A stretch of 43,687 nucleotides of DNA. Source: an uncultured bacterium (GTDB lineage Bacteria; Cyanobacteriota; Vampirovibrionia; Gastranaerophilales; Gastranaerophilaceae). The stretch lies in the NCBI GenBank assembly GCA_900553895.1, contig USFB01000012.1, forward strand, positions 1-43,687, in the 5' to 3' direction. This document shows positions 40,432 through 43,687 of the stretch, one piece after another. Position 1 is the first letter of the stretch. The number at the start of each line of letters is the position of its first letter. A program made the position numbers and the translations under genes. The notes under the pieces are model-generated. The model was given only the letters and a program-made list of their open reading frames with translations, searched no databases and had not been told where the DNA came from.

Positions 40432-43400
40432 TTATAGAGCCAATGTCTTGTACTCCAAGTTTTGTTCAGTGAAGTCTATTGGCGTATTATAGTCATACGG
40501 AATAGAAATAGTTATTTCACTGTTTGGCAAGCTTTCTAAACCATAGGCATCAACAAATCTTTCATCCAATTTTAGCGTATAATTTCCTGGAGCTAAGCCT
40601 GAAATATAGAATTCGCCTGAAGAATCAACAGTAGAATAATTAACTTCTTCTCCGTTAGAATCAAGAAGCACGACTACAAAGTCTGTGATTTTCAAATCGC
40701 GTTCAAACTCATCAGAAATTTTTAATACACCTGATACAGAACCCACTGTACTTGCTAAAGGTATTTCAAGTTTTGTAGTTGAACCACCGTCAATTTTGAT
40801 TTTCTTATTGATTAAATCGTTTGTAAGCGGCGCAACAGTAATCGGTAATTTATCCATATCAATAGAAACCGTGTAAACACCTTGAGTTAAACTTGAAGAA
40901 TATGTTCTTCCGCGTTTATTCGTCAAACAAGCTTCACCAGTCCAACTTGTAATAAGCGGTACATCCTTGATTGGAATATCAATTTTTCTATCGAATTTGC
41001 CGTTTTTATTAACGTCAACAAAAGCGATTGCTTCAAAAATACCTTTGTCCAAATCTTCTTGGCCAACTGATTTTAAACCATGGTTAAATATTTGGAACGC
41101 GTCATTGAACACAAAATTGATTGAGTGTCTGTTTGTAGTTGGCATAAACATGTTGTCGATGAAATACCCGCCGTTTTGCGAGTATTGATAACCTACAGCC
41201 ATTGTTTGACCTGATTTTGCACGGTAGCCAAGGTTTATGTTAAAATCATTTCCGCCTTGACCGCTGTATCTGAAACCGTAACCAACTCCGAGAGTTAAAC
41301 GTTTCCAAGTTGGGAACGTGTAGCCGAAGCGAAACATATTATAGCCATTTTTATAAGTTGCGGTATTGTATCTTACAATACTGTGACCAAGCGTAAATCT
41401 ACCGTGGTTTCCCGGAATTGGAACATCTAATTGTGCATAATTATCAGCATATTTTGAGTGATAATTTCTGTTCATAGATGTTTCGTAATCATATTTTGTA
41501 TCATACAAGCTTTCACGTCTGCCGACTTGAACTTTTGCCCAATGACTTATATCACGAGAAGCGTTTGCATCATAGAAATAGTTTTTGTTTCTGCCTAAAT
41601 CGTTTGTACCGCGTCTATAAAAACCGCTAAATCTTAAATTGGCAACCTTAGGGATTTTTGTAGATGCGTTTACAGAACCTTCGTCAAACTTAATAGTTCC
41701 ACCCTGATATCTATGATTCATGTTTGAATAATATCTGCTATAACTACCGCTTGCACTTGTAGAATTGAAGCTGATACCACCTGAAACCTTACCGCCGGTT
41801 CTATCGTTTTTAGAAGTTGAATCACTACTTGCGATATAGAAATCAGGTGAAGTTTGGAATAATTCAACTTTAGAATTGAATCTTTTTGGTTTAAGAATTT
41901 TACCTGAATATTTTGATAAATCTTTTTCATATTCACCAGTACCTTTTACAATGTAGCCGGCATGGGTGTATTCTTCTCTAATGTCGTGCGCAATGCTCGC
42001 GCCTGCTGTAAATCTACCTTTGATGTTTTTGTTGTTAGGATTTACCCATTCAACGCTGTTAAGTGAAGTTGCACCTTCTAAATAGTTTACGCTCTTTTGA
42101 GTACCGCTTACAAGCAAAGTGTCGTTAGTCGGTATTCTATAAATTACGCTTGCGCCGTTCTTTTCGTACAATTTATCGCCTGTCAATTTTGATTCAAAAG
42201 TTACGTTGTCTTTAATACCGTATTGATAACCGATACCTGCTGTAACTTTTTTGTTATTTCCACGATAAATATTTGCGCCTTCTCTAAAGAATCTGTTTTG
42301 GTAACCCCAAACACCTGCATAAGCAGTTCCGCGCTGTTCTTTTTCAAAAGGTCTGTTGCCGAAAACGGAGTATCTTTCTTCTTTAATTAACTCAATTGTA
42401 CCATCTTCGTTTACTTCTTCTAATTTAATATTTTTAACAGGGTTTGGAAGTTGCACGTCACGCAAAGTGTAATATCCCGCATAGGTATTAAGTAAAGTCG
42501 GCTCTAAATCGTTTACAGTCAAACGAACTAAACTTGTTGGTTTTACATAACCGTTAAGTTGTTGTGGCGGAGTTTTTTCATAATCATAATTCCAAACTTG
42601 TGCACCAAAAATATTTGTACCAAGTGTTGAATCTACATCACTCACACCTTTAACTTTACCTAATTCATAAAAATATTTGTCTTTTCCTGTTTCTTTATCT
42701 TTTATACTATTTTTGTAAGTTGCGCTTAAACCACCGAACATAAACGCATCAGAACGATAGTGATATTCTGTTGCTTCAACTCTATATTTACCGCCAAAGA
42801 AATTCCCGTTAATGCTTGCTTGCGTACTACCTGAAAAAGTATCATTCGTAGTATTATAACCTTGTCCGCGAATACGCATATTATCGTTTAATAAATTTGA
42901 ACGGAAACCGATTGTATTTAATGTTATTTTACCTTGTTTTTTAGGGCAAACGACATCTTGGTGTGCTTTAGGGCCTTTATCTTCTGCAGTAATTAGGTTA
43001 CTGCTGTGCAAAATCGGAATATCGCGTTCAACATTTGCAATAATTGTTAAATCATTAAAATCTGTTTCGATTTTAGCACCAAAGATTTTTGACGCGGTTT
43101 CCGCTGTTATGTATGCTTCGTTAAATACACCGTCCATAATACCTTGTTGTACAAATGTTGTCGGGCGATTTGAAATTGCATAATCGTTTATAAAAACGCC
43201 TTTTTGAGAAACAACACCGTCTTTTCCGTCAAGAGTTTTGAAGGCGATGATTTTGTCAACGCGGTTTGCGCTGTATTGGATGTTGAAAATATCGGCTAAT
43301 TGCTTGAACGGAACAAGAATTTCGTTCTTTTCCGTCAAAACGATTTCAACATCCTGATAAGCCATATTGTTGATAGAAATATAAGAGATAGTAGAATCAA

Positions 43401-43473
43401 CAGCAAAAGCAGGCATGGTTAACGCCAAGCCTATTACTGAAATTATTAAGTTTTTCTTTATTCTATCTAACAT
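40432..43473 (-). CDS. Usher-like outer-membrane beta-barrel protein with amine-oxidase-N-like and SdrD-like domains
   Basis: A 1013-residue protein with a clear signal peptide (1-24, ending PAFA). Residues about 30-150 resemble the copper amine oxidase N-terminal (stalk) domain (NEILVPFKQLADIF, AYITAETASKIFG). A long barrel-like region follows (about 165-810), with usher-like phrases (GYVKPTSLVRLTVNDLEP, AGYYTLRDVQLPNPV) and many aromatic strands. The C-terminus has AFVDVNKNGKFDRKIDIPI and beta-sandwich repeats of SdrD_B/carboxypeptidase-regulatory type. No chaperone or pilin gene is near. No clear Shine-Dalgarno. A TonB-independent porin-like role remains possible. Confidence 0.6.
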   Translation of the reverse strand: MLDRIKKNLIISVIGLALTMPAFAVDSTISYISINNMAYQDVEIVLTEKNEILVPFKQLADIFNIQYSANRVDKIIAFKTLDGKDGVVSQKGVFINDYAISNRPTTFVQQGIMDGVFNEAYITAETASKIFGAKIETDFNDLTIIANVERDIPILHSSNLITAEDKGPKAHQDVVCPKKQGKITLNTIGFRSNLLNDNMRIRGQGYNTTNDTFSGSTQASINGNFFGGKYRVEATEYHYRSDAFMFGGLSATYKNSIKDKETGKDKYFYELGKVKGVSDVDSTLGTNIFGAQVWNYDYEKTPPQQLNGYVKPTSLVRLTVNDLEPTLLNTYAGYYTLRDVQLPNPVKNIKLEEVNEDGTIELIKEERYSVFGNRPFEKEQRGTAYAGVWGYQNRFFREGANIYRGNNKKVTAGIGYQYGIKDNVTFESKLTGDKLYEKNGASVIYRIPTNDTLLVSGTQKSVNYLEGATSLNSVEWVNPNNKNIKGRFTAGASIAHDIREEYTHAGYIVKGTGEYEKDLSKYSGKILKPKRFNSKVELFQTSPDFYIASSDSTSKNDRTGGKVSGGISFNSTSASGSYSRYYSNMNHRYQGGTIKFDEGSVNASTKIPKVANLRFSGFYRRGTNDLGRNKNYFYDANASRDISHWAKVQVGRRESLYDTKYDYETSMNRNYHSKYADNYAQLDVPIPGNHGRFTLGHSIVRYNTATYKNGYNMFRFGYTFPTWKRLTLGVGYGFRYSGQGGNDFNINLGYRAKSGQTMAVGYQYSQNGGYFIDNMFMPTTNRHSINFVFNDAFQIFNHGLKSVGQEDLDKGIFEAIAFVDVNKNGKFDRKIDIPIKDVPLITSWTGEACLTNKRGRTYSSSLTQGVYTVSIDMDKLPITVAPLTNDLINKKIKIDGGSTTKLEIPLASTVGSVSGVLKISDEFERDLKITDFVVVLLDSNGEEVNYSTVDSSGEFYISGLAPGNYTLKLDERFVDAYGLESLPNSEITISIPYDYNTPIDFTEQNLEYKTLAL

Positions 43474-43509
43474 GATGGTTTATTGATTGAAAAAGTAAAG
43501 AGAAATATT

Positions 43510-43587
43510 CTCCCCTCGCCCCTTGTGGGAGAGGGGTTAGGGGTGAGGGGGAATCCCTTTGCTGAGCGTTACAGATGCGGGTGGGTT
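43510..43587. repeat. GC-rich palindromic repeat, copy H (long form)
   Basis: CTCCCCTCGCCCCTTGTGGG then AGAGGGGTTAGGGGTGAGGG, followed by GCTGAGCGTTACAGATGCGG and GTGGGTTT. The second part is the inverse of the middle module of copy A. After it (43594-43626) come the tandem-like phrases AATGGAAAATGGAAAGTTG and AAAATGGAAAATT. Confidence 0.8.
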
Positions 43588-43687
43588 TCTATCAATGGAA
43601 AATGGAAAGTTGAAAATGGAAAATTATTTTAAAATTTTCAAAAGTTGTATATCTTCAATATTGAACATATCTTAATTAAGAAATTAT

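Noticed and set aside
1..43687. CRISPR array, tRNA or rRNA genes
   Set aside because: No regularly spaced direct repeats, cas-like proteins, cloverleaf with a T-loop motif, or rRNA-like stretch was seen on either strand.

Overview
This AT-rich window reads as chromosome from an uncultured gut-type bacterium with a two-membrane envelope. It carries an LptD/OstA-like protein, an MsbA-type exporter and a large outer-membrane barrel, alongside flagellin, a cyanobacteria-like adenylosuccinate synthetase and an activase-like Fe-S protein of anaerobes. The mix fits non-photosynthetic relatives of cyanobacteria (Melainabacteria/Gastranaerophilales). That placement is inference from gene content, not from a search.

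Layout. Positions 1-6923 (minus) hold the S10-spc ribosomal operon from rpsJ to the start of rplE; rplB carries a one-base deletion and several gaps hold repeats. Positions 7028-7217 are a divergent promoter region serving rpsJ and rpmE. Positions 7273-9772 (plus) carry rpmE, folK, a HI0933-type flavoprotein and an acetyltransferase. A 730-base gap follows (9773-10500) with a 61-base inverted-repeat pair and a candidate small RNA. Then come an activase-like protein (plus), a glucan-dikinase-like protein, a DXS-type enzyme, an SPFH protein and a small membrane protein (minus).

Positions 16433-21227 form a surface-polysaccharide cluster: an RgpF-like protein and four glycosyltransferases on both strands. 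Next are purA, a small Cys protein and an NfnA-type flavoprotein (minus), then rarA and a GT-C membrane glycosyltransferase (plus), and rpsT (minus). Positions 27011-32333 (minus) hold an unusual 873-residue protein (degenerate HerA-like domain, acidic linker, UvrD-type Tudor tail), then uppS, an M14 amidase and an M16 homologue lacking its zinc motif. A lone flagellin gene (plus) has a long structured leader. The end of the window (minus) is an envelope block: aldolase, LptD-like protein, M23 peptidase, a 37-residue membrane protein, MsbA-like exporter and an orphan usher-like protein.

Three threads cut across the genes. (1) Short GC-rich palindromic repeats are scattered between genes; two lie in frame inside proteins, recalling Rickettsia palindromic elements. 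(2) Eight genes have a -10 box exactly six bases before ATG, usually with a TGN extension and no Shine-Dalgarno, predicting leaderless mRNAs. (3) Envelope and isoprenoid/polysaccharide functions dominate outside the ribosomal operon: DXS and UppS would feed undecaprenyl phosphate to the glycosyltransferases, with MsbA- and LptD-like proteins for export.
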